DNA from: CAYRIY01 sp964424335
GTDB lineage: Bacteria > Bacillota > Limnochordia > DTU080 > RSA5
Length of the DNA: 64,000 nucleotides
NCBI GenBank assembly: GCA_964424335.1
Contig: CAYRIY010000004.1
Location: 1 to 64,000, forward strand
Direction of reading: 5' to 3'
The notes under the pieces were generated by a model. It saw nothing but the letters and a program-made list of their open reading frames with translations, did not search any database and was not told the origin of the DNA. The translations under genes were made by a program, and so were the position numbers. This document shows, piece by piece, positions 24,449 through 32,148 of the stretch. Every line of letters starts with the position of its first letter. The first letter of the stretch is position 1.

Positions 24449-25837
24449 TCAGATCTCCCAAGCCGCCTTGATGTCCCGATCCTCGTGCCACTCCTCGCCG
24501 GCCTCGATCATTTTGGTGAAGTAGGATAGCTCCGCTCGGTATTTGCGCCCTGTTTCGGTCCGAAGCACGTTGTGGATCAGGCGCGGGTAAAGTGTGCGGA
24601 ATCGCCCTTTTTTGGATAGATAAAACTCCTTGCTCGCCTGCGTCGAGGAGAGGTAGTTCCGATTCAACCGCGGCCACTCGGCGGCCACCGTCTTGGCTAG
24701 GGCAAGCGTCGCCGTCGTGGCTTCAGGCGAGACGAGCCAGCTTGGCAGCACCCGGTACTCAAACCCGCCGTGTTCCTTGCGGCGAAAGTCGCCCGCACGG
24801 CCATACCGGCGCCTGCGTCTTTTGGCCCGGTGTCTTTGCTCGAGCAGCATGATCACAACGCCCAAATAGCTGTCGAGGGCCCGCAGAAACGGGGTGGTCA
24901 GCGGCGCTCCACTGAAATGGATGTGGCCGCCGGTCGGGTACTTTCCCATGGGGTAGCTGCCGGCGAGCCACGAAACGCCCTTTGTCGGCAGGAGCTCCGC
25001 CGCTCGCCGCAATGCCGTCTCGATGTTTGCGACAAGCGTGAATGGGGAAGGGCTCGGATTTGGCCGCAGCTCCGCCAAGGGAAAGACCGACCCCCGGTTC
25101 GCGCGGCTTTGTCGGTCGTATCCCACGAGTCCGGAATGGGTCACATACCGGGACGCGTATACGATTTTCCCGCCCGCTTTGACCAGCGCAAACTCGGGAT
25201 CGGCGCCAAGCGCCGCCTCGCTGGAAGGCTCCGGGGGCTCAACCCAGGATTCGGCCATGTCGGCAATGCTCGCGCCATAAGCCCGGGCGAGGTCATCGTC
25301 CGCTGAAGGTTGAGCGTCGACTCGACCGACGTACCAGCGTCCGGATGGATGCACCATGACGTCGACCGACCCAAAGTGCAGTCCGAGGACGTATACGGCA
25401 CGGCATGCCCCCTCGGCAATTCTTTGGTACTTCCAGCGCGAAATCGAGCGCATGGCTCCGCGGGCGTCATCGACCGCCAGGATGCGCAGGTCGGCCACGT
25501 GGACGCGCACAAGGGCGTACTCATCCCTCAATGGCGGCATGACCGGGCGCACAGCGTCGCGGGGCAGGCGCTCGGGATCCACGGGGATGCCATGCAGGTG
25601 AAGGAGGAGGGAGGTCTTCTCTGGTGAGTCGGCGATCCTTACCGCATTGACCGGATTGATCACGACGGCTGCCTTGGCAAGGGATGCGCTTTTTCCCCAA
25701 CAAATGACCACGTCCGACTCGTTCGAAGACGCGCGGGCGCGCCGCTCGACGGTAAATCCCCGCTTGTCGAGCGCGTCGGCTACGGCCAAGACCGCGCTCG
25801 AGCGAACTTCTTTCGGGGCTAACAGTATCGCCTTCAT
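24449..25837 (-). CDS. phiEco32-type COOH-NH2 ligase with degenerate ATP-grasp-like N-terminus (2)
   Basis: A 462-residue paralogue of the ligase at 21.6 kb with the same two-part plan. The N-terminal part includes VVICWGKSASLAKAAVVINP, ALVRVHVADLRILAV and VYVLGLHFGSVDVMVHPSG. The C-terminal amidoligase has LGADPEFALV, VGYDRQS, LAELRPNPSPSPF, YPTGGHIHFSGAPLTTPFL and FEYRVLPSWLVSP. LGADPEF versus LGADIEF and AELRP versus VEVRP show that the two copies have diverged but keep the acidic ligands. Start is ATG 25837 with a weak upstream AGGATGG. The substrate is unknown. Confidence 0.85.
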   Translation of the reverse strand: MKAILLAPKEVRSSAVLAVADALDKRGFTVERRARASSNESDVVICWGKSASLAKAAVVINPVNAVRIADSPEKTSLLLHLHGIPVDPERLPRDAVRPVMPPLRDEYALVRVHVADLRILAVDDARGAMRSISRWKYQRIAEGACRAVYVLGLHFGSVDVMVHPSGRWYVGRVDAQPSADDDLARAYGASIADMAESWVEPPEPSSEAALGADPEFALVKAGGKIVYASRYVTHSGLVGYDRQSRANRGSVFPLAELRPNPSPSPFTLVANIETALRRAAELLPTKGVSWLAGSYPMGKYPTGGHIHFSGAPLTTPFLRALDSYLGVVIMLLEQRHRAKRRRRRYGRAGDFRRKEHGGFEYRVLPSWLVSPEATTATLALAKTVAAEWPRLNRNYLSSTQASKEFYLSKKGRFRTLYPRLIHNVLRTETGRKYRAELSYFTKMIEAGEEWHEDRDIKAAWEI

Positions 25838-25878
25838 AAGGACAAATCGCCATCCTGTAGTAGATCTTGCAAGATCGA

Positions 25879-26757
25879 TTACTGAACGTTCATGATTCGT
25901 CGGCGCATGGAGTCCATGACGCTTCCCGCAATGTCAGCGCCCGTGGCCGCTTCGACGTGTTGAAAGCCGGGGCAAACGTTGACGTCGATCACCAAAGGGC
26001 CCTCGGCCGTTTCGAGGATGTCGACAGCGGCAAAATCGGCTCCGACGGCGCGGGCCGCACGTACTGCCGCGTCCGCCGTCTCAATCTCTGCTTTGACAGG
26101 CATTGCTCGCGCGCCGAGCGACAGGTTGGCGCGCCATTCGCCCGGAGGAGGCGTCTTAGCCACTGCCGCAAGGACGCTTCCATCCAAGATGACGAGTCGC
26201 AGCTCCCGCTTTGCGCCGCTTACGAAGGACTGAACCAACATCGGCGATCCGTTCTCCTTTAGCAGGCGGAGCAGCTCTCGGGGCCCCGCTGCCTTGGAGA
26301 CGAGAGCGCCTTTTCCGCCGATCAAGGGCTTGACGACGACCGGGTAGGAAACATGGCGCAGGTGGTCGACGGTGAGAGCGCTCATGATTCGGCTCTCCGG
26401 CTGAGGCACCCCGTGTTCAGACAGTGCGAGCGCGGCGAGCGCCTTGTCTCGGCCGTTTCGGACCGCCGCGGGTCCGTTTATCGTGGGCACGCCGACACGA
26501 GCGAGGACTTCGAGGACTCGAAGGCCCGCGAGGAGCGCGTCTTGGTCAATCCGCCCGATGGCGCCGATCATGCTTGGATCTTGGCGGATCAGGCCCTTGG
26601 AGATTCCTTCGAACCGGGCGTGCTGCACGTCGAAGGCCCAGCGCATGGGATCGATCCGCACGAGGGAGATGCCCCGTGCCCGCGCGGCCCTGTGGAGCGC
26701 CTTCATCTCCCATGTCACGAAGTTGTCCCTGGTGATGACGGCCACGGCCCCTCTCAC
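25879..26757 (-). CDS. RimK-like ATP-grasp ligase
   Basis: A 292-residue ATP-grasp protein of the RimK/LysX/MptN type, whose members add amino acids (often glutamate) to a carboxyl group of a protein, peptide or cofactor. Visible elements are TINGPAAVRNGRDKALAALAL, PVVVKPLIGGKGALVSKA (ATP-binding lysine and Gly-rich loop), MLVQSFVSGAKRELRLVILDG, GADFAAVDILE and VIDVNVCPGFQHVEAATGADIA (metal-binding Asn). GTG at 26757 overlaps the stop of the glycosyltransferase by 4 bp and follows AAGGA at 10 nt; a longer frame from 26853 lies wholly inside that gene. It acts right after the glycosyltransferase in the transcript. Confidence 0.88.
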   Translation of the reverse strand: MRGAVAVITRDNFVTWEMKALHRAARARGISLVRIDPMRWAFDVQHARFEGISKGLIRQDPSMIGAIGRIDQDALLAGLRVLEVLARVGVPTINGPAAVRNGRDKALAALALSEHGVPQPESRIMSALTVDHLRHVSYPVVVKPLIGGKGALVSKAAGPRELLRLLKENGSPMLVQSFVSGAKRELRLVILDGSVLAAVAKTPPPGEWRANLSLGARAMPVKAEIETADAAVRAARAVGADFAAVDILETAEGPLVIDVNVCPGFQHVEAATGADIAGSVMDSMRRRIMNVQ

Positions 26758-27749
26758 GAAGGCCACGTCCTTATCGCATCGCGGTACACTTCGACCACCG
26801 CCTCGGCCATTTTCTCGATGGGAAACGTTCGGCAGGCGAACTCGCGACTCCAAGCGGCAAGGCGGCCGCGAAACGCCGCGTCTTGGGTGAGTCGGAGAAT
26901 GTCCGTTCGGATGGTTTCCGATCGGGGCAACACACCGTCGTAACCGCTAAAGGAAGGGAACGCCTGGCCGTCGTAGCGATCGGGCGTGACCGGGCCCCCG
27001 TATTTGGCGCCCAAGACGAGGCCGATTGCGCCGCACGCGAGCCCTTCGCGAATCGCTCGGCCGGTGCCGCAGACGATGTGGCTCTCGGCCAACAGTTTTG
27101 AGACGTCGTCCACCCATCCGAGGGCGGTCAAACGAGGTCCGACCGGACGGTCGTTTGATGCGACCGCGAGGTGGGCGTGGGGAATGGCTTCGGTCGCTCT
27201 GATCAGTTCGTTTAAGCCGCTTCTCTTGGTTTCGTCAACCCTGCCGACATAGGCGATGCGAAGGCTGGGGCCCTTTGCGCCCGGAGAGAACCGCTCGGTG
27301 TCAACTCCGTTTTGGATGATCACCGAGGCGATGGAGTGCTTCATTAGGTCCTGCGCGACATTGGGCCCCACGGCAATGCACCGATCGACCTTGGCGACGT
27401 CCGGAAATCGACCCGCCACGCCCAAACCGTGACATGTGATCACGCACGGAACGCCGTGCGTCTCGCGCAGGCGAAGGAGACACGGGACGGCGACTGACGA
27501 ATGGCCGTGCGCAATGTCGGGGGCGAAGGCCTCGGCCATTTTGAAGAACTGGCTCGATTTCACCGCATGCCGACACGGAATCGCGTGTTGGTGCAACATG
27601 TCGGCGCAGGCCTTGACTGCGAGGGGCAATGATCGTCCGAGCGCAATCACGCAGACGTCGTGGCCCATGTTGCCAAGAGCCCTGGCAAGCTCGACGAGGT
27701 GCGTCGTCTGGCCGCTTTGATGGAACTTAGCCGTGAGCAAAATGCGCAA
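26754..27749 (-). CDS. Glycosyltransferase family 4 protein
   Basis: A 331-residue GT-B-fold transferase that would move a sugar from a nucleotide donor to an unknown acceptor. It starts MRILLTAKFHQSGQTTHLVE (N-terminal Rossmann domain with the acceptor side), has AHGHSSVAVPCLLRLRETHG, CITCHG-like VPCVITCHGLG, NGVDTERFSPG and AYVGRVDETKR, typical of GT4. The C-terminal donor motif reads GTGRAIREGLACGAIGLVLG, the EX7E-like region of retaining GT4 enzymes. TTG at 27749 follows AAGGGGG. It is coupled by a 4-bp overlap to the RimK-like ligase, hinting that a glycosylated acceptor may also be amidated. Confidence 0.87.
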   Translation of the reverse strand: MRILLTAKFHQSGQTTHLVELARALGNMGHDVCVIALGRSLPLAVKACADMLHQHAIPCRHAVKSSQFFKMAEAFAPDIAHGHSSVAVPCLLRLRETHGVPCVITCHGLGVAGRFPDVAKVDRCIAVGPNVAQDLMKHSIASVIIQNGVDTERFSPGAKGPSLRIAYVGRVDETKRSGLNELIRATEAIPHAHLAVASNDRPVGPRLTALGWVDDVSKLLAESHIVCGTGRAIREGLACGAIGLVLGAKYGGPVTPDRYDGQAFPSFSGYDGVLPRSETIRTDILRLTQDAAFRGRLAAWSREFACRTFPIEKMAEAVVEVYRDAIRTWPS

Positions 27750-27791
27750 AGCCGCTCGAGTCCCCCTTCATCGAAACGCCGACGATGAGAT

Positions 27792-28877
27792 TCATCCTAT
27801 GGCAATGGGGCGCGCTCCGTTCTCCTTTGGTCTCCACGCGTATTTGAACAAGCGGCGAGCGGCGAGAGTACGGATTTCATCTTCGTCAAAGGGAAAGGGC
27901 TTGGCGTTCATCTCGAGGATCGCAAGGCGCCCGTCCGCTGTCGGAGCGATGTCTGCCGAGAACTCGAAAAACTCTTCTCCGCGGCTTTCTTCGATGGCTA
28001 AAGCCGCACGGCAGACGAGCGATTCGACCGCGCCGCGGTCGATGCCGCACATATCGGCGACCTCGGCGAAGGGAACAATATGGCCGCCGCGAACCGTGTG
28101 AGTCGACACGTGACCGGGAGGCGCCGCGCGGCCTGTTACGCCCGTCAGGCTCCAGCCGGCCTCGGTACGTTGGACGAGCGCGCGCAGGTCGACTCGGCAG
28201 CCGTCGATCGACGGGAGATCGACGCCCTCTTGAGCAATGTACGGCGTGGAACGGACGAGGTCGCCTAAGAGCTGAGAAAGCGTTCGGCGTCCGCACAAGG
28301 TCTGTAAGGGGGGATCCGGAGTTGCCCGGTTCGACGTGATCAAATAATTTCCGCGGCCTTGAGCCGTACCTGGTTCGATTCTGACGATGCCTCGCCCAAG
28401 GCTGCCGTCCTTGGGCTTGAGGTAGACGACGCCCCACGATCGCAAGGCGCTCATCGCGTCGTCCACGTCTTGAACAACCGCAAATCGGGGGGTCGCAACT
28501 TGCTTCGCGCCCAATGCGGATAGCGCCTCGTCTTTGGCCAAAAAGCCGGGATTAAAAAGGAGGCGATTTATTCGAATTTGATCTAGGAGCCGCTGCATGG
28601 TCGGGCGCCTTTCGAGCGATCGGCGAGCCAGTCGGTTGTAGATGGCGTTTGGCAGCGGCGCCGTCATCCGCTTCCACTCGGATCCGTCGAAATGCCATCC
28701 CGCCACCGAGTTTTCGCGCACGTTTATGCCGTTGGGGGTGAAAAACAAGGTGCGTCCCCACGTGGGGCCGAGGAGGCCTAGGTGCGCGTACGTGTGCTCA
28801 GGTGGGCGCCCAAGCTCAAACTCCCGTTCCGATAGTGGATCGATCAATACGCCAAGCGCGCGCTCACAGTAAGTCAC
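27792..28877 (-). CDS. YheC/YheD-type ATP-grasp protein, short form (4)
   Basis: A 361-residue paralogue. It begins VTYCERALGVLIDP, then LFFTPNGINVRENSVAGWHF, LPNAIYNRLARRSLERRPTM and FNPGFLAKDEALSAL. The ATP-grasp core is VYLKPKDGSLGRGIVRIEP, YIAQEGVDLPSIDGCRVDLR and FEFSADIAPTADGRLAILEMNAKP, with the lysine, acidic and Asn ligands kept. GTG at 28877 is chosen because GGTGGAGG lies 11 nt upstream; the open frame continues to 28955. The chain is the most divergent of the five at the IQQ segment (YIAQEG). Confidence 0.85.
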   Translation of the reverse strand: MTYCERALGVLIDPLSEREFELGRPPEHTYAHLGLLGPTWGRTLFFTPNGINVRENSVAGWHFDGSEWKRMTAPLPNAIYNRLARRSLERRPTMQRLLDQIRINRLLFNPGFLAKDEALSALGAKQVATPRFAVVQDVDDAMSALRSWGVVYLKPKDGSLGRGIVRIEPGTAQGRGNYLITSNRATPDPPLQTLCGRRTLSQLLGDLVRSTPYIAQEGVDLPSIDGCRVDLRALVQRTEAGWSLTGVTGRAAPPGHVSTHTVRGGHIVPFAEVADMCGIDRGAVESLVCRAALAIEESRGEEFFEFSADIAPTADGRLAILEMNAKPFPFDEDEIRTLAARRLFKYAWRPKENGARPIAIG

Positions 28878-28976
28878 GGGAAAATCAACCTCCACCAAGC
28901 ATTGATATGCCGGCGGGGCCCACCGAGGTGACCTGGCTTTTTTTAGTCCAGTCATTCGATTGTTATCTACAGTGCT

Positions 28977-30098
28977 TCATACGACGCTCTCGGCAACGCC
29001 TTGTGCGACGCCGCTCTTTTTGTACGCAAGGTGTCTTGCAAACTCGGCCGGAGAGCGATCCGCCATGCTTGCAGCCTCCGTCTCGCCGGCCCGGTGAAAG
29101 GAGATCCGTCCGGTCCGGGAGTTTGCCTCCAGGAGCCAGCATCTGTAGTCTTTATCGATTGCAAAATCGATGCCGAGTTCTGCTACGAGGCGGGTCGTCT
29201 TGCTCGTCGCCTCCGCGGTTTCGATGGCGAGGCGCTTGATGCTCTCGATGATCTCTGCGACTTGATGATCATCCGCGCCGGTTTCGGCCAAGATTTCGTG
29301 CAATTTGCGTGCGCTTCCCCCGGCGTGGATGTTTGTGACTTTGCTCCGTCGACCGCCAAGCCGTGCGACGACTCCGGTGACGCGCCATTCTCCGTCGCCA
29401 TGACGCTGAACGAGCGCCCGGATGTCGAAAGGCCTGCCGTCGTACTTTAGGACGTCGATCGCCATCTGGACGATGCGCGGCCTTCCGCCGCCGCAGCGTG
29501 CGCTCACGGCGCCGATCGTGCGGACCATGCCCGATCGGACGCCGCGCCCTCCATGAATCCGGTACCGATACCCTCCGGGCACGCGCTTGACCCACGCCAC
29601 GCCCTTTCCCTGACCGCCGTTGATCGGTTTTACGTATACTTCACCGTACTGTTTGAGCATCGAGTAGAGCGTCGTTTTCGTCAGCACGCGGGTTGGGGGG
29701 AGGATCGGGGCGAGGGTCGGGTTTTTCCGCCATACCTTGTACATGCCCCATTTGCCCGTGAGGCGGGTGTTGAACATCGGTATCTTCATGCGCGCAAAAC
29801 GACGTCGGACCGAGGGAATGCCGGCGAGGTCCGCTCTGCCTTTGGGCGACACGCGGTCGAAGACGGCGTCGGGAAATCGGTAGATTCCTTTTCGCCATCG
29901 CCCGTTCACCATTGTCCAGCCTCGAATCCGCCTGCGCGACCAGAGGACGTCGCGCGGAGAGAAGATGAACACTTCGACCCCGATGGTCCTTGCTTCCTTG
30001 ATCAACCTGCGAAAAAACGTGGTCTGCTCCTGATAGGGACGGGTCTTGGATGAACGCCTGGCACAAAGGACACCTAAATAGACGTCGGGTTGTGACAA
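28977..30098 (-). CDS. YheC/YheD-type ATP-grasp protein, short form (5)
   Basis: A 373-residue paralogue and probably the first gene of the minus-strand unit. It has PDVYLGVLCARRSSK, VEVFIFSPRDVLWSRRRI, FPDAVFDRVSPKGRADL, FNTRLTGKWGMYKVW, then the core: VYVKPINGGQGKGVAWV, RIVQMAIDVLKYDGRPFDIR and VAELGIDFAIDKDYRCWLLEANSRTGR. The usual NAKP is NSRT, so the loop after the metal-binding Asn has changed. AAGGGGAG is 7 nt before a TTG at 30098, which is preferred to the far upstream ATG at 30290, since that would cover the purine control region. Confidence 0.86.
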   Translation of the reverse strand: MSQPDVYLGVLCARRSSKTRPYQEQTTFFRRLIKEARTIGVEVFIFSPRDVLWSRRRIRGWTMVNGRWRKGIYRFPDAVFDRVSPKGRADLAGIPSVRRRFARMKIPMFNTRLTGKWGMYKVWRKNPTLAPILPPTRVLTKTTLYSMLKQYGEVYVKPINGGQGKGVAWVKRVPGGYRYRIHGGRGVRSGMVRTIGAVSARCGGGRPRIVQMAIDVLKYDGRPFDIRALVQRHGDGEWRVTGVVARLGGRRSKVTNIHAGGSARKLHEILAETGADDHQVAEIIESIKRLAIETAEATSKTTRLVAELGIDFAIDKDYRCWLLEANSRTGRISFHRAGETEAASMADRSPAEFARHLAYKKSGVAQGVAESVV

Positions 30099-30268
30099 AC
30101 TGGAGCTCCCCTTGAGGCGGGCAGCGCCCTGGCGACACGAAACCTTTTTCGAAAACACGCGGCGAGGGCAGGGCGCGGCGAGCACGCGTTTTGGCTGTGG
30201 CAGGAGCAATGTACGCTTGAGCGAAGGCTGTTGGATACAACCCGGCGCTCCTATTTTCGAGAAGTTCG

Positions 30269-30311
30269 ACTTCCGAACAATGGGGCGCAAACAACGTTAA
30301 TGTTCGTCTTT
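30269..30311 (+). promoter_or_regulatory. Paired PurBox operators (PurR control site)
   Basis: ACTTCCGAACAAT (30269-30281) matches the B. subtilis PurBox AWWWCCGAACWWT at 12 of 13 positions. AATGTTCGTCTTT (30299-30311) is an inverted PurBox with 11 of 13. They face each other with 17 bp between, the spacing known for Bacillus PurR sites. A third, direct copy AAACACGAACATT lies at 30362-30374 (11 of 13). The match, orientation and spacing are seen directly; PurR binding is inferred. Confidence 0.75.
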
Positions 30312-30314
30312 TGC

Positions 30315-30343
30315 TTGACGCATACCGGACAACGTGCTAACAT
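30315..30343 (+). promoter_or_regulatory. Promoter of the purB-purD operon
   Basis: TTGACG (30315-30320), a 17-bp spacer and TAACAT (30338-30343), placed directly after the inverted PurBox. Transcription would start near 30350. The 337-bp divergent region 30099-30435 holds this promoter and the PurBoxes; no riboswitch fold is evident, and no promoter for the minus-strand unit was recognised. Confidence 0.7.
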
Positions 30344-30435
30344 TGGGCCGTATCGCCACGAAAACACGAACATTCAACCGGGACCTTACGTCCCTCGTCA
30401 CGTGAGCGAGCTGGGCCCGGTGAGGAGGTAGACCT

Positions 30436-31830
30436 GTGGAGCGCAACGTGTTCTCCTCCATCAGTCCACTCGACCATCGCTATTACGTCAGCTCGCCCGA
30501 GCTGTTTGACCGTTTGTCACAATACTTGTCCGAAGAAGCCACGATTGCATATCAGGCCCGGGTCGAGGCCGCGCTCGTCAAGGCGCTGGTCCGCAAGGGG
30601 ATTTGTCCTCAGTCTGTGAGCGACGAGGTGGAGGCGGCGATCAGAGCCGTTCGTCCCGACGAGGTCTACGAGGAAGAGCGCAAGACTCACCACAACATCC
30701 GAGCGCTCGTCAATGTCATCCGCTCCAAGGTCTCAGACGAGGCCAAGCCTTTCGTTCACTTCACCGCCACGTCCATGGACATCACGGACACAGCCCGATC
30801 GCTTCAGTACCGCGACGTGACCGAGCACGTACTGCTCCCGCAGCTCAAAGAGCTGATGAACGTGTTGATCGCGCTCGCAAGACGAGAGGCGGACCGCGTC
30901 CAAGTGGGCCGGACACACGGTCAACACGCCGTGCCGATCACCTTTGGCTTTGCCGTGGCGGAGTACGTGAGCCGCCTTGGCGGTCGCATCGAGCTGATCG
31001 CACGGAGCGCGGCGGCGCTAAGAGGCAAGATGGCCGGGGCGGTCGGAGCGTACAACGCCTCGCGGCTCTTTTTTGACGACCCGGAGGCGTTTGAGGCCGA
31101 TGTCCTCGGAGAACTTGGAATGGAAGCCGCCGATCACGCGACGCAGATCGTCGAACCCGAGTACGTCGCGGATTTCATCCATGCGATCGTCAGCGCATTT
31201 GGCGTTCTCGCCAACTTCGCAGATGACATCCGCCACTTGCAGCGCACCGAGATCGGAGAAGTGGGCGAAGCGTTCGACGTCCACCAAGTCGGATCGTCGA
31301 CGATGCCTCACAAGCGAAATCCTTGGAACTACGAGCACGTGAAGAGTTTGTGGAAGACGTTCGCACCGAGGATGCAGACGATCTACCTCGATCAGATCTC
31401 CGAGCACCAGCGGGACCTTACCAATTCGGCGTCGGCCAGATTCACGGCCGAGCTGATTGCGGGCTTCGCGGCGGCCGTCGACCGGTTGACCCGGGTGACC
31501 AAAAAACTCGTGGTCGACCATGGTCGTATGGAGCAAAACTTCCAAAGCACCCAAGGGTACGTCATCGCGGAGCCGCTCTACATTCTCCTCGCCGCGTGCG
31601 GCCATCCCGATGCACACGAAGCGGTGCGCAAACTCACCCTCAAGTCAGAGCAAAACGAAGGCTCCCTCTACGACTTGGCGAAAGCGGACCCGGAGTTGCG
31701 GCCGTACGTAGAGCGTTTCACGCCCGAACAGGCGCGGGTGCTGCAGGACCCCAGAGAGTACGTGGGAATCGCGGCGAGTAAAGCGCGGAAAGTCTGCGAC
31801 CGGTGGGAAGCCCGGATGGCAAGCATCTAG
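30436..31830 (+). CDS. purB: Adenylosuccinate lyase
   Basis: Splits SAICAR to AICAR and adenylosuccinate to AMP, releasing fumarate. The 464-residue fumarase-superfamily protein has VHFTATSMDITDTA, the catalytic His region QVGRTHGQHAVPITFG, and the signature GSSTMPHKRNPWNYE (near residue 293). GTG at 30436 follows GAGGAGG. First gene of the PurBox-controlled unit; purK, which precedes it in Bacillus, is absent, and purC, which would follow, is also absent. Confidence 0.96.
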   Translation: MERNVFSSISPLDHRYYVSSPELFDRLSQYLSEEATIAYQARVEAALVKALVRKGICPQSVSDEVEAAIRAVRPDEVYEEERKTHHNIRALVNVIRSKVSDEAKPFVHFTATSMDITDTARSLQYRDVTEHVLLPQLKELMNVLIALARREADRVQVGRTHGQHAVPITFGFAVAEYVSRLGGRIELIARSAAALRGKMAGAVGAYNASRLFFDDPEAFEADVLGELGMEAADHATQIVEPEYVADFIHAIVSAFGVLANFADDIRHLQRTEIGEVGEAFDVHQVGSSTMPHKRNPWNYEHVKSLWKTFAPRMQTIYLDQISEHQRDLTNSASARFTAELIAGFAAAVDRLTRVTKKLVVDHGRMEQNFQSTQGYVIAEPLYILLAACGHPDAHEAVRKLTLKSEQNEGSLYDLAKADPELRPYVERFTPEQARVLQDPREYVGIAASKARKVCDRWEARMASI

Positions 31831-31890
31831 GCCTCTTACATGGCGCGAAGTTCAGGCGCCCACAGCGAACAACAAAGGAGCGCTGCCAGC

Positions 31891-32142
31891 ATGACGTATC
31901 GAGCGAAAGTTTACGTGACGTTGAAAGAAGGCGTGCTCGACCCGCAGGGAAACGCGGTTCGACAAGGATTGAACTCGTTGGGTCACTCGGTGCAGGACGT
32001 TCGGGTCGGACGGTTTATCGTGCTCACCCTAGAGGCCGAGGATGAAGCGTCGGCCAAGGCCCAGGTCGAGGAGATGTGCCGCCGCCTCCTGGCAAACCCT
32101 GTAATCGAAGATTACACGTTCGATACGCCCGAGGAGGTGTAG
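31891..32142 (+). CDS. purS: Phosphoribosylformylglycinamidine synthase subunit PurS
   Basis: The small structural subunit that bridges PurL and PurQ in the three-part FGAM synthase of Gram-positive bacteria. The 83-residue protein begins MTYRAKVYVTLKEGVLDPQG, has NSLGHSVQDVRVGRFIVLT and LANPVIEDYTF, all typical. ATG at 31891 with AAAGGAG upstream is chosen over an in-frame ATG at 31840. Confidence 0.95.
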   Translation: MTYRAKVYVTLKEGVLDPQGNAVRQGLNSLGHSVQDVRVGRFIVLTLEAEDEASAKAQVEEMCRRLLANPVIEDYTFDTPEEV

Positions 32143-32148
32143 CGCGCC

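Noticed and set aside
18739..30098. Island as a recent mobile element
   Set aside because: No integrase, transposase, flanking repeats or tRNA boundary were seen; base composition looks similar to neighbours by eye, though not measured.
30344..30435. Possible purine or other riboswitch in the purB leader
   Set aside because: Only about 90 nt separate the promoter from purB, and no aptamer core or terminator hairpin is visible.
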